64,000 nucleotides of DNA from Rhodocollybia butyracea (taxonomy: Eukaryota; Basidiomycota; Agaricomycetes; Agaricales; Omphalotaceae): the NCBI GenBank assembly GCA_015501585.1, contig JADNRY010000003.1:868001-932000 (forward strand), written 5' to 3'. A model generated the notes under the pieces. The model saw nothing but the letters and a program-made list of their open reading frames with translations, did no database searches and had not been told where the DNA came from. A program made the position numbers and the translations under genes. Below, piece by piece: positions 10,957 to 20,494 of the stretch. Position 1 is the stretch's first letter; the number at the start of each line of letters is the position of its first letter.

Positions 10957-11945
10957 TTATTTGGTGGGAACCAAAGCAACTACTGTATCTCGACCAAATG
11001 TTTCTGTAGATACGGGTGTGAAAACCTGACCAAAATCAACATCCACCGACTGCGAAATTAAATCAGTACCTACCGAGTTATCTGAATCAACAATGTAAGA
11101 TATACCCTCCTCGCCAACGAACGTAGGAGCGATAGTGACGATTATCGTGTCGACAGGAGAGTTCGTAGCGAAAAAGGAGCGGATGACTTGAGCACCACCT
11201 TCCACCATAACAGAGTGAATTCCACGTTTATGGAGGACATCGAGAACCGACGATATAGGAAGATAACCTATCGCGAACATTGTTATAATGCGTAAACCAT
11301 CGGCCAAAGCAATCGCGCACCATCGCTGTTGTGTCTAACCTGCAAAACAATTATGCCTGCGCCTGCCTTTTCTAATGCCGTTTGTCTATTCAGCCACTCT
11401 ACTTTATGTTCCGTCTCGGTAGGTTCGGAGCAGACGATCCAAGGCCTTCTTCCCTTCCCCTCAGCATAATTTTTCAACAACTTGCAAGTCGGAGAAAGGC
11501 GTAAATTCGTGTCAAGAATAATTGGACGAGGAAGGTGATATGGGTTGTTGTGGCCGTTTTCAGATAGATTTGGGTCCCGCGAGGGAAGATGTCGAGCTTG
11601 ATGATAACGTATTAGTTCGGTGGGCAGCAACGCGTGTAAAAAGTTTACTGTTTAATTGGGGATCGTCATTCAAAGCGGTACCAATTCCTATAAGGATTCC
11701 ATCGTGCATCGTTCGCATCCTGTTCCTCCGTTTCCGAGCGATTAACAGAAGAATAAAGACCCGGAAAACTAGTACCAGTGGGTCATAATCATGCTTTCCT
11801 TGCCGCTTAAAATGAGCTGCTTTCCACTTTTGCCTGCGATTTTTGCATCGATAGATTGAGCGAAGGTCAGCGTAACATATGGATAGGGTCTTGAGTCCGA
11901 AGATTTGTATCGATCCAGAAGAGAAAGAAAGGCAGGAGGGCTCAT
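10957..11945 (-). CDS. RIB7: Riboflavin biosynthesis reductase (RIB7, RibD C-terminal type)
   Basis: RIB7 reduces 2,5-diamino-6-ribosylamino-4(3H)-pyrimidinone 5'-phosphate with NADPH, the second step of fungal riboflavin synthesis, in the cytosol. The start at 11945 gives MSPPAFLSLLDRYKSSDSRP, followed by YVTLTFAQSIDAKIAGKSGK, SGKESMIMTHW, RTMHDGILIGIGTALNDDPQ, PRPIILDTNLRLSP and the NADPH-site motif SVMVEGGAQVI. Three GT-AG introns are needed. One lies at 11720-11775, joining THW to MRTMHDG. A second of about 54 bases joins DDPQLN to TRHLPSRDP. A third of about 53 bases joins NSDG to YLPISSVLD. With these the frame is intact to the TAA at 10957. It is divergent from the thioesterase gene with only 64 bases between starts. 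The identification is strong; the splice sites were found by eye. Confidence 0.92.
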
Positions 11946-12009
11946 CGCTGTTCGAATTCAGGGTGATGAAGTGATGCCGGGCCGTAAGCTTTCCTTTTGA
12001 CCAGATACA
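11946..12009. promoter_or_regulatory. Compact divergent promoter, RIB7 / thioesterase
   Basis: Only 64 bases separate the two start codons, so both promoters must overlap each other or extend into the neighbouring coding regions. I see no clear TATA box or CCAAT box. Confidence 0.6.
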
Positions 12010-12996
12010 ATGAGTGCTTCTCTACGCTTTACTCGAAGGGTAAGCTTTTCTCTATCCCTATTTTCGCATCTCATCATAAGAAATATCTATATCCTAGGTC
12101 TGGCAGTCGTTTATCACCACAAAGGGTAGGGCTCGGAATGTCTTGAGTAACCCTCTCTAATTCACGCAGAACAGGACACGATGCGCAATGCTTTCCTAAT
12201 GTACGCGTTTTTTTTTTGCGTATCACTTGGAAATAGTAATAAGCTGTTTATGCTCAGCTGGTGGTACATCGAGCTATTCCAGGAGAGGTACATGCGTCGT
12301 TGAAGATTGAGAGTTACAATCGTGCGTATAACACAACTTGTTGTACACTTTCTATGAGCTTAACCTGCAATTCCAGTGAACCGAGTTGGGGTGAGCTCTA
12401 ATATGGACACTCATTCAGACCTCTGCTGAGCGCTGAAATTCGTTCTGTAGACAGGTAATTTCGGCCATTACTGTGCGACTGGCCTCAAACACATCATCTC
12501 TCCTGCATAGTTCACGGTGGTCTCATCACGTCCATAACTGATACCCTCGGATCACTTGCCGTAGCATCAAAAGGTTACTGGATGACCGGAGTTTCGACTG
12601 ATATGGGCACATCGTTTGTTCGTCCCGCGGGACGACCAGGCGACGTTCTTCACGTTAAAGCGGTTTTGACTGCGCTGGGTGAGCATTTGCAGCTTTCACT
12701 GGGATTACACTAATTGAGTCCTTCAGGTAAATCATTGGCTTACACACGTATCGACTTTACCAATTCATCTGGCGAATTGGTTGCTTATGGCTGTGAGTAA
12801 CTACGTAGGATGGAGTCTCTCTCTCCCTAACTCTTGTGTAGATCATACAAAGTATGTAGGTAAATCTTCAACGCACGAGGTGAGTACAGTAATTTGTGCG
12901 CACAAAGTGTTTGCGTCTGAAAACGCGTAGAAAAATATCAAGCTGTCTGAAGACGGAGAGAAGGTATTGGAAGGCGAGGATTTAGACGTCGAGTAG
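12010..12996 (+). CDS. Hotdog-fold acyl-CoA thioesterase, ACOT13/PaaI-like
   Basis: The spliced product has the single hotdog domain of the thioesterase superfamily, which hydrolyses acyl-CoA thioesters; fungal members are often mitochondrial. Exons by eye give MSASLRFTRR, VWQSFITTKG, HDAQCFPN, LVVHRAIPGEVHASLKIESY, LNRVG, then VHGGLITSITDTLGSLAVAS with the HGG turn and catalytic Asp, GYWMTGVSTDMGTSFVRPAG, and a last part reading YHTKYVGKSSTHE and KNIKLSEDGEKVLEGEDLDV before the TAG at 12994-12996. Nine or so short introns are required. One exon is only four bases (12451-12454), between introns 12391-12450 and 12455-12510; it restores the family motif VGTVHGG. The basic, Ser/Arg-rich N-terminus could be a mitochondrial presequence. 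The first two exons are the least certain. Confidence 0.85.
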
Positions 12997-13702
12997 CTCT
13001 ATCTATCTGGCTCGTGATCACTAGATTCTATAGATGTCTTAATCTTGATTGACCCGCAACTTTCATTACTTTTCAGTGGTAACTGCCGTCGTAGGTGGTC
13101 GTTCCAACTTCGGTTTCGATCGCAACTCGAATCTCCGCTCGAATCCCACTACATCTTTCGAAGGCCCCTCTTGAGGATGATTCAGATTTCAGCTCGAAAT
13201 TCCTCCGCGCCACTATCACCAGCTAGTCCTCTATGAGCAAAGTACCGGGAAGGAAAGCGCCTACCGATGATCGAGACAGCGTGAGTCTGTGAAAAACATC
13301 AAGAGCTGGGATGGTTGGGCCTGCCTCAGCCAAAAATCCTTCTACGTATGCAGGCGCTATAGATCCAAAAACTCAGTTGTACCAGGACTGATAGGCAAAT
13401 ACTCTTTTGCGATTCGACCAGAGTTCTCTGACCGTCATTTATCTTCTTTTTTTCTTCGAGCTATTTTCACAGAACATAAGAATAAGGATTATCGTCCTAT
13501 ACCGGGTGATAAATGTAAATACATTAAAAATCTAGGAATCGTGTGCCCCTCGATACATACCGAACTCTTAGCACAATGTCGACGATTACAGGCGACGAAT
13601 AATGCTCACACCTAGGTTGGAACAGGAGAACAGTGTCCAGACGGTTATATATTAGATTACACAAACCGAGTGAGAGAATTATAGAGGCGTACAGCCATCC
13701 TT
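12997..13702. other. Intergenic, no supported gene
   Basis: The 3' flanks of the convergent thioesterase and MYND genes lie here. Plus-strand frames such as 13045-13236 and 13289-13615 show no domain and no convincing splicing. A candidate GT-AG intron (13281-13329) sits after an ATG at 13233, but the joined frame stops soon afterwards. Confidence 0.4.
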
Positions 13703-14909
13703 TCAACAATTTCCCCAGTCTGTTTTGATGTATTCCGTACCCTTGCGCGTTCCGACAGGGTTCCAAAGACCATCCTTCTGAATGAGCTCTTCTATCGGAG
13801 CACACGGTTCTGCTTTATGACGTTTCCAATCCTTCCTCTGACACTCACTCTGAAGACACACATAGGCTATGAAAACAAGACAGCAGAAGGAGTACTACTC
13901 ACCGAACAGTACAGGGTAAACTTGCAACGGGCACAATTTTTCAACGGAGACGTGGGCTGATTCTCCGTCCAAGGTTCCATGCATTCGGGATTGGCACAGT
14001 ACGCACGGTCGCCTTTGACTTGCTTTCGAATTTTGGCCATCGCGGCTTCTCGTTCCTCGAAAGATGGATTTGGCCCTGTCTGACGATCCAGTAAGAGACG
14101 AATACGAGCGGCACTCTGCTGAGGGATAGGTTTGCGTTTGTAGTCGAAGGTCTTGCGCCTTGCATTCAAAATGGCTTCACGAGTAGAAGATACAGCGTCG
14201 CTATTATGGACGAATGGACATTGGCCATCCCAGCAGCCTGCTTCTGTGCCATAGTACTAGAGAACGGTTAACGATAATCCGTACACTGATTAACTTGATA
14301 GAAAAAACTGCTTACTCTGCAGGGTATGATATCTTTCGGATATCCCTCTGACTTCAGCTTGTCAAAAAGTTCATCCCAATCTGCGTTTCCCGTCTTCCCA
14401 CAGGTGTGATAATTGTATACGATAGGCCAGAATTCGCGAGCCTGGTTAGCTTGAGTGCAGCTCAAGATGCCACCTTCCCGTGTCTCAAGATTGCTCTTGA
14501 ATATACTATGCCAGATTTTAAGATCCTCCCGGTGAACTAACCCATCAGGGCGTATCTCTACCTTGACTCGCTGGATAGAGTCAAGCGCAAACTCTGTATA
14601 CTCTGGGAATATGATATCGGACAAGGGTCGGTGAGCGAGGACTGCCAAAGTAATCGCGGAATCAACGTTTCCGTCTGCGTCAGGTCCAGCTCTGAAAAAA
14701 AAAAGGTAATCAGGTTAACCATCTGAAGGGAACTCGAAGCTTTCGACTGTTACTTGCATTCCTTTGGATACGACGAAAGAGAATTTTTTCTGCAATGCTG
14801 CACAGAGTGTGTGGTAATATATGAGTTGTTGAGCAGCCTGCTTTTGGCCAAATTCGAAGTCCGAAGTTCCAGGCTTTGGGTTTTCATGAACGCCTCTGGT
14901 CGAAGACAT
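13703..14909 (-). CDS. MYND-type zinc-finger protein with a CCCH-like motif
   Basis: The start at 14909 gives MSSTRGVHENPKPGTSDFEF. At least four exons follow: 14909-about 14750, about 14680-14310 (RPLSDIIFPEYTEFALDSIQ), about 14245-13905 and about 13845-13703. A short Cys/His motif GCWDGQCPFVHNSD near 14220 looks like a partial CCCH finger. The MYND finger follows: CANPECMEPW, CARCKFTLYC, then after an intron SECQRKDWKRHKAEPC, which supplies the remaining Cys and His ligands. The C-terminus is IKTDWGNC, then TGA. MYND fingers usually bind short proline-rich peptides. Such stand-alone proteins are common in mushrooms and their partners are generally unknown. There is no SET domain, unlike the gene at 42160-43666. 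Confidence 0.78.
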
Positions 14910-15505
14910 GGTGGCACAGCGATAGCAACCACGTACAGATCGATATTATTCGATCAATTTTCATGGCATTCGGAGGCACATTGCTTCTCCGTTCCCCTAC
15001 GTTTTGAAGAGCCCTAGTTACAGACACTTACAGATGAGCAAGTTTGCTTCGGCTCCTGCCAATTATATACTTTATAGTCGTTTCTTCACCCTGAACTAAG
15101 CCGAGTCTCCGGCATCAGCAAGCCAGGTTCGGCAGGGCCGCTCGAAGGTGGTATTTCTCTTTATCTTGGGCTCAACTTGTAGCTCCCTTACATTACAAGT
15201 TGACTTTTTCAAGTCGAGGAACATGCCAAGATTGAATGTACCTTTGAAGGTGGTCCAATACTTCCAACTTATTAGAGTTTTAACTACGATACAGTTATAG
15301 AAAGATGCCTCGCCCCGAGGAGTGCCCAGAATTAATGCTTTGATATTCTCATTATGAAAGAAAGGAACTCCTTGCGATCCTCTAGAACAAGTGAGACGAT
15401 TGCCAGTTGCCAGATTCTTTGAAGAACAGAACCTACAAATGACTCGATCTCACTTAGATTTGCCCAAGATATCTACCTGTAATTATCAGTTGATTGGTCT
15501 TTGGA
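14910..15505. other. Intergenic, no supported gene
   Basis: This 596-base stretch lies between the MYND gene start and the 3' end of F-box copy 1. The 14754-15017 plus-strand frame is antisense to the first MYND exon. Nothing else is recognised. Confidence 0.4.
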
Positions 15506-17271
15506 TTAGTTATCACTCGTACGCGTCTGATGCTCTTCTTTCCATTTCCTCATCTCTATAAACCGCTGATGTGAGTTCCCTTTGACTAACCCTGCTCTAC
15601 CCAGCGGCTCGAGCCGAGCATGAATCACATCTGCCCAGCCCCAGTACATTTCCAACGTTACCGTAGTCGGAGTCTGGGTTTTAACTACGTCCAAGCTAGC
15701 TGCTTGAAGGCGAGACTCCACCATCTCACACACCTCCTGTTCAAGTTCACGAGCAGTCACATTCGGTTCGTAGGGTCTATGCGTTCCACATCTGTTTGAA
15801 TATGGTAACCCGGATGGGTCAATAAGTTTGAGCGAACATAACTTGGGTAAGACTCTGAAAGGCATTCGGGAAGTCGAATCTGAGTTGGGAAGAGACAACT
15901 CGGTCATAAGTGGCCTAATATCTTCGGCGTAGCTAGTCCACCTTGAGATGAACACCAACTCCTTAATGGTCGGGTGGGCATAGAGGAATGACTGGATAAT
16001 GAGTGAAGCAGGGATAGCATTCACTTTGAAAACATTCAATTGACACCCTCCAACCCCACGTCCTGAAGGAGAGCCACCCAAAAGAAACTGAGAAAACTTG
16101 TAGATGGGGGGAACACATTCTTTGTGGTATACCAGTCCATACCGATAGGACTGCGGAGCTCCAGTGTTTTCAAATGCGGGAAAGGAACCGACTTGACACC
16201 TGGAAAGATTGCCTCGGAGCTAGGTTTGAAACTGTCCAGAGTGGTGACTAGGAGTGAGAGAGAGGTGATTTGGTTTGAAGGGAATTGAGTCAATGGGGAG
16301 AATACCTCTGGTCCTGAATGGACGCTATTAGTCGAGAGTGAATGCAAATCCGTGTTTCTCTCACCCTTGTCCAGGTCCGACTGATCCTGTAAAACATGGA
16401 AGGACTTCAGATTCAGCTCTCGTAGCCCAGGCATACGGGAAAGCAGATCGACGATTGAATAACGGCCTACTCGGATGGGCCAGGTATTTTCAAGCCTGAG
16501 AGTGAGAGTCTCCAATAGAGGAAAGACTACCCTCGAGTCCTCACTTGCACTATTGGAGATGCCCAAAGCCTCTTTCATGAGATCTCCCACGATATACATC
16601 TTCAGATCTGGAAAGTCCCCTTCTATGCGTTCTTCAACATCGCCACTTAGAACAGTATATTGGTACAGGTCTGGCGAAGGCCGGTCCGAGTCCGAGACCA
16701 CGGCCATCTGGAGCATTGAGTGAACGAAATAGGTCGGTACAAACCGCAATTGCAGCTCAACATGACGCCAAGTGCTTCTGCGCTTTAGCAGGGCATAAAA
16801 TGCCTCTTGTATCGGACCCGGAGGGAAACGCGATTGAGCACTAAAGTGCAAAGTGAGAGGAGCTCCATTGGATAGCGTTAAGTAGTGCATGAACAGCGGC
16901 TGGAGATAGGGGAATGCGACGAATGTATCTGCTTCGAGGGAGATGGAGGACCAAAATCTGACATTGCAGTGCAGGATGGTTCGCCAGTAAGAGCAGATCC
17001 ATGTTAAAATAAGAGCTGGACAGTGAACTTGCTTGAAGATCCATGAAGGGCACTTATGTCTGGTTACCACTGCGTATGGGTCGTAGGGGGGACCGCTGGA
17101 GATACCGAGAGCAAATATTTTCCGTGTGAGATCACTGGCGTCCAACTCTGAATCATAGAGGTCCGTCCTGTACAACTCGTGGGGTTCGAGGTGAGTGTAT
17201 ATCGCAAATATTTCGTACAGAATATCCTGCGGGAGTCGGTGGATAGGCGACTGAAATGCAGGTACTGACAT
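15506..17271 (-). pseudogene. F-box/leucine-rich protein, tandem copy 1, frameshifted
   Basis: The N-terminus carries an F-box-like segment (SPIHRLPQDILYEIFAIYTH), followed by VRFWSSISLEADTFVAFPYL and leucine-rich segments such as FPLLETLTLRLENTWPI. F-box proteins recruit substrates to SCF ubiquitin ligases, and large arrays of this type are typical of mushrooms. The gene is one continuous exon. Near 16100 the C run coding for FPP is one base short relative to copy 2, which shifts the last 190 codons (SLIIQSFLYAHPTIKELVFI and onward) into another frame. The start at 17271 gives MSVPAFQSPIHRL. It is either a recent pseudogene or a sequence error in a six-base run. Copy 2 lies immediately upstream in the same orientation. 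Confidence 0.75.
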
Positions 17272-17498
17272 TTGTGGTAATGATTCCTGAGTGAGACAGA
17301 AGGGTTAGGGGCTTTATCCCATCGGGCCGAGTAATCTTGACATGCGGATGCTAGGTTCGTTAATGCACCAAAAACTGCCAGCAGCAGTCCCACTGACAGC
17401 GGCCGCAAGTGAGACGATTGCCGGGTTCTTTGAAAACAGAATCTATCTACAGTGGAGCTACCAGTAATTTTCAGAATTTGATCTAATTAATCTTCGAA

Positions 17499-19282
17499 TT
17501 ATGTATTGTTCGAGTGTATACACGTCTCATGTTCTTCTTTCCATGTTTTCTTCCGTATAAACTGCTGATGTGAGTCCCCCTTGACTAACCCTGCTTTACC
17601 CAGCAGCTCGAGCCGAGCATGAATCACATCTGCCCAGTCCCAATGCATTTCCAACGTTACCGTGGTCGGTGTCTCCGCTTCCAAGCCAGCAGTGAGGCGA
17701 GACTCCACCATCCCACAGACCTCCTGCTCAAGTTCACGAGCAGTCACATTCGGTTCGTACGGTTTGTGTGTTCCACATCCGCGTGGATATGGTAGCCCGG
17801 CCAGGTCAATAAGTTTGAGCGAATGTAACTTTGGTAGGACTCTGAAAGGCATTCGGGAAGCATACGTCGAATCTGAATTGGGAAGAGACAACTCAGTCAT
17901 AAGTGGCCTGACCTGTTCAGCGTAGTCATTCCAAAATGAGATGAACACCAACTCCTTGATGGTCGGATGGGCGTAGAGGAAAGACTGGATGATGAGCGAA
18001 GCAGGGATATCATTTACTTTGAAAATCTTCAATTGACATCCCCCGATCCTACCTCCTGCAGGGGAGCCACCCAAAAGAAACTGGGAAAACTTGTGAATGG
18101 AGGGGAACATATTCTCTGCGGTATGCCAGTCCATACCGATAGGACCGCGGAGTTCCAGCGTTTGCAAATGCGGGAAAGGAACCGACTTAGCACCTGCATC
18201 GGAGCTAGGCTTGAAACTGTCTAGAGTGGTGACTAGGAGTGAAAGAGAGGTGATTTGGTTTGAAGGGATTTGAGTCGATGGGGAGAATACCTCTAGTCCT
18301 GAGTGGACAGTGTTAGTCGAGATTGAATGCAAATCGGTGTTTTTCTCCTCCCTTTTCAAGTCCGACTGATCCTGTAGGACATGAAAGGACTTCAAATTCA
18401 GCTCTCGTAGTGCAGGCATGCGGGAAAGTAGATCGACGATTGAAAAACGGGCTACGATGGGCCAGGTATCTTCGAGCCTGAGAGTGAGAGTCTCCAATAG
18501 AGGGAAGAGTTTAACTATCCTCGAAACCTCATTTGCCCTATTGGAGATGCCCAAAGCCTTTTTCATGAGATCTCCCGCGATATACGTCTTCAGATCTGGA
18601 TAGTCCTCTGCTAAACGTGTTTCAGCATCCGCATCGTTACCACCTAGAATAGTATATTGGTACTGGTCTGGTGTAGGCAAGTCCGCACCCCCCATCTGGA
18701 CTACACAGCGAACGAACATAGCAGGTATGAAATCAAAATGCAGTTCAACATTGCGCCAATTTCTGCTATGCTTCAGGAGGGTATAAAATACCTCTTGTAC
18801 CGGACCCGGAGGGAAACGCGATTGAATGCTAAAGCGCAAAATGAGAGGAGCGCCATTGGATAGTGTTAAGTAGTGCATGAACAGCGGTTGGAGATAGGGG
18901 GATGCGATGAATATATCTGCTTCGAGGGAGATGGAGGACCAAAATCTGACATTGCATTGCAGGATGGTTCGCCAGTAAGAGCAGACCCACGTTAAAATAA
19001 GAGCTGGACAGTGAACTCGCTCGTCGTTCCTCGGGGGCGCCTATAACTATATAATCGGTCATAGGGGATCCTGCTAGAGATACTGAGAGCAAATATTTTC
19101 CGTGTGAGATCGCTGGCGTCCAGCTCTGAATCATAAGCGTCTGTCCCGTACGACTCGGACTCCGAGTCGGAGGGCTCGAGGCGAGTGCAGATCGTAAATA
19201 TTTTGTACAAAATATCCTGCGAGAGTCGATGGATAGGCGACTGGACTGCAGGTACCGACATTTGGACAATTTTGGGTGGCAA
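17499..19282 (-). pseudogene. F-box/leucine-rich protein, tandem copy 2, N-terminal lesion
   Basis: The start at 19282 gives MPPKIVQMSVPAVQSPIHRL, with the F-box-like SPIHRLSQDILYKIFTI. Around 19020-19070 it lacks DNA present in copy 1 (the part coding VVTRHKCPSWIFKQ) and the frame is lost there. From 18878 a 459-codon frame runs to 17499 and matches copy 1, including VRFWSSISLEAD and SLIIQSFLYAHPTIKELVFI. An unseen intron could in principle bridge the gap, but no clean pair of sites was found. The lesions of the two copies are complementary: copy 1 is broken at the C-terminus, copy 2 at the N-terminus. Confidence 0.72.
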
Positions 19283-20056
19283 TGGTGAAAATGATTGCTT
19301 ATCTAGCCTGAGACAGGAGTGACCATCGGCCCGACAGCGTCATCGAGATGCAAGAAAACGCATCACTGTAGTTGCTTGCTGCATTAACGAACCTGGTGGC
19401 ATCCGCATGTTCAGCTACTAGCAGCAGACTCACTGAATTTGTAAACTATCGTGGCTGCGCGCGGTTCCACATTCACATGCACGCATTTTTGTCTTTTCGT
19501 CAACCTCGTACGATTATTATAATCGAACACTCTTTTCCCTCGGGGACCTATACTTCCCGACGTTCACTAAACATATAAGCATGCCATTATCTATCGAACA
19601 ATAAGCAACCCACCGGCACGACTGGAAAGAGAAAAAACATTGTTTATTGAGATATCGAAAACACAAAAAACATTGTTAAATCAATCCAGCCCTGTACATC
19701 GATGTCAAAACCCAACTTAATCTCATTGTACTTTGGCAAAGGTCATCATGAGTAAGTAGGTTAACTTTATTGCATGGAGATGGTGCAGTCGGGCATTGAA
19801 TCGTTGTTGTAAGCACGGACCATGGCCATAGACCCTCTCCATTGTCCGCGTTCGTATAAAAGAGGCTGTAAGAGATGCATGTCCTGTAGAACCCAAAGTT
19901 TATCTCCCACTCAGCGCTCAGCAGTCGCTTGCATTACTCCACTCCACTACTACCTTACTTTGAAGTTGCAGAGTACCTTCTAAACGACCACCCGCGTTTA
20001 CAATCATCATCGTTCGATCGATATCTTCAATCCAGACCGACGTACTTGAGATAGTC
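19283..20056. other. Intergenic with a TATA box upstream of a small ORF
   Basis: This holds the F-box copy 2 upstream region and an AT-rich stretch. A good TATA element, TATAAAAGAGGC, begins at 19854 on the plus strand, followed by pyrimidine-rich DNA and a possible transcription start around 19885-19910. It points toward the small ORF at 20057. Confidence 0.4.
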
Positions 20057-20134
20057 ATGAGCGCACGACCAGACCACGGACATGGCCCACCGCCGCCTGC
20101 GCCAACTAGACCCAATTTCCCTACAAAACCATGA
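20057..20134 (+). CDS. Possible small proline-rich peptide, 25 residues
   Basis: This is the first ATG after the TATA box at 19854. It gives a 25-residue peptide, MSARPDHGHGPPPPAPTRPN followed by FPTKP and TGA. There is no signal peptide and no CaaX end, so it is not a mating pheromone precursor. It could be the first exon of a longer spliced gene reaching into 20130-20340, but no convincing donor precedes the stop. An antisense frame (19918-20115, minus) covers the same DNA. Confidence 0.2.
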   Translation: MSARPDHGHGPPPPAPTRPNFPTKP

Positions 20135-20494
20135 GAAGATGTAGTATGTGTTTCGACCCTCTCTGCGATTTACAGTCCCAGAGTTTGACTTATTTACAGA
20201 CTTGTGGGGGAACAATTGGGCTCGGAGCCAGTGCTTTTGAGTTCCCGCGATGTTGGTGTGGCATGTCACCAGTGTACTTTCGAATTGGAGAAGCTAGAAT
20301 CAAAGACTTGTACGGTATACGTAGCATAGAAGTTGTTTGAAGAAAGAAGCTGACACAGCAGCATTTATGTCCCGGGTTCGCTTTGAGCTATGATCGGCTT
20401 CGGATGAAGAAAGTTCCGTTCACGTGACCCGACGAGGCAATAGAATTTGAAATATTGCCGAGTACTACTTAGTTACACCCACCACGACCCAGTT

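Larger units (their letters stand above)
3432..11170. repeat. Tandem segmental duplication, two units of about 3.7-3.9 kb
   Basis: Unit 1 (about 3432-7100) and unit 2 (about 7190-11170) carry the same order on the minus strand: NACHT gene, a non-coding spacer, then the 3' end of RIB7. Similarity is high in the NACHT genes and lower, but clear, in the spacer and RIB7 parts. Unit 2 keeps the complete RIB7, so unit 1 is the derived copy and its outer breakpoint lies within RIB7. The spacer is longer in unit 2. Confidence 0.75.
15506..19440. repeat. Tandem duplication of the F-box gene with upstream DNA
   Basis: Copies at about 15506-17410 and 17499-19440 share coding sequence and roughly 100 bases of upstream DNA (AGCAGCAG, CACTGA). 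Within the upstream part a segment of about 28 bases is inverted in one copy relative to the other (17350-17378 against 19380-19408). Confidence 0.65.

Noticed and set aside
11600..11660. Apparent frameshift in RIB7 between DDPQLN and the PRPIILD segment
   Set aside because: A 54-base GT-AG intron with a CTAAT branch site joins LN to TRHLPSRDP and removes the problem; the gene is intact.
20057..20134. Mating pheromone precursor
   Set aside because: The peptide lacks a C-terminal CaaX motif, and no STE3-type receptor gene is nearby.
20447..20494. Upstream in-frame ATG of TAM41 at 20447
   Set aside because: The ATG at 20495 gives a typical mitochondrial presequence; the extra 16 residues do not fit one.
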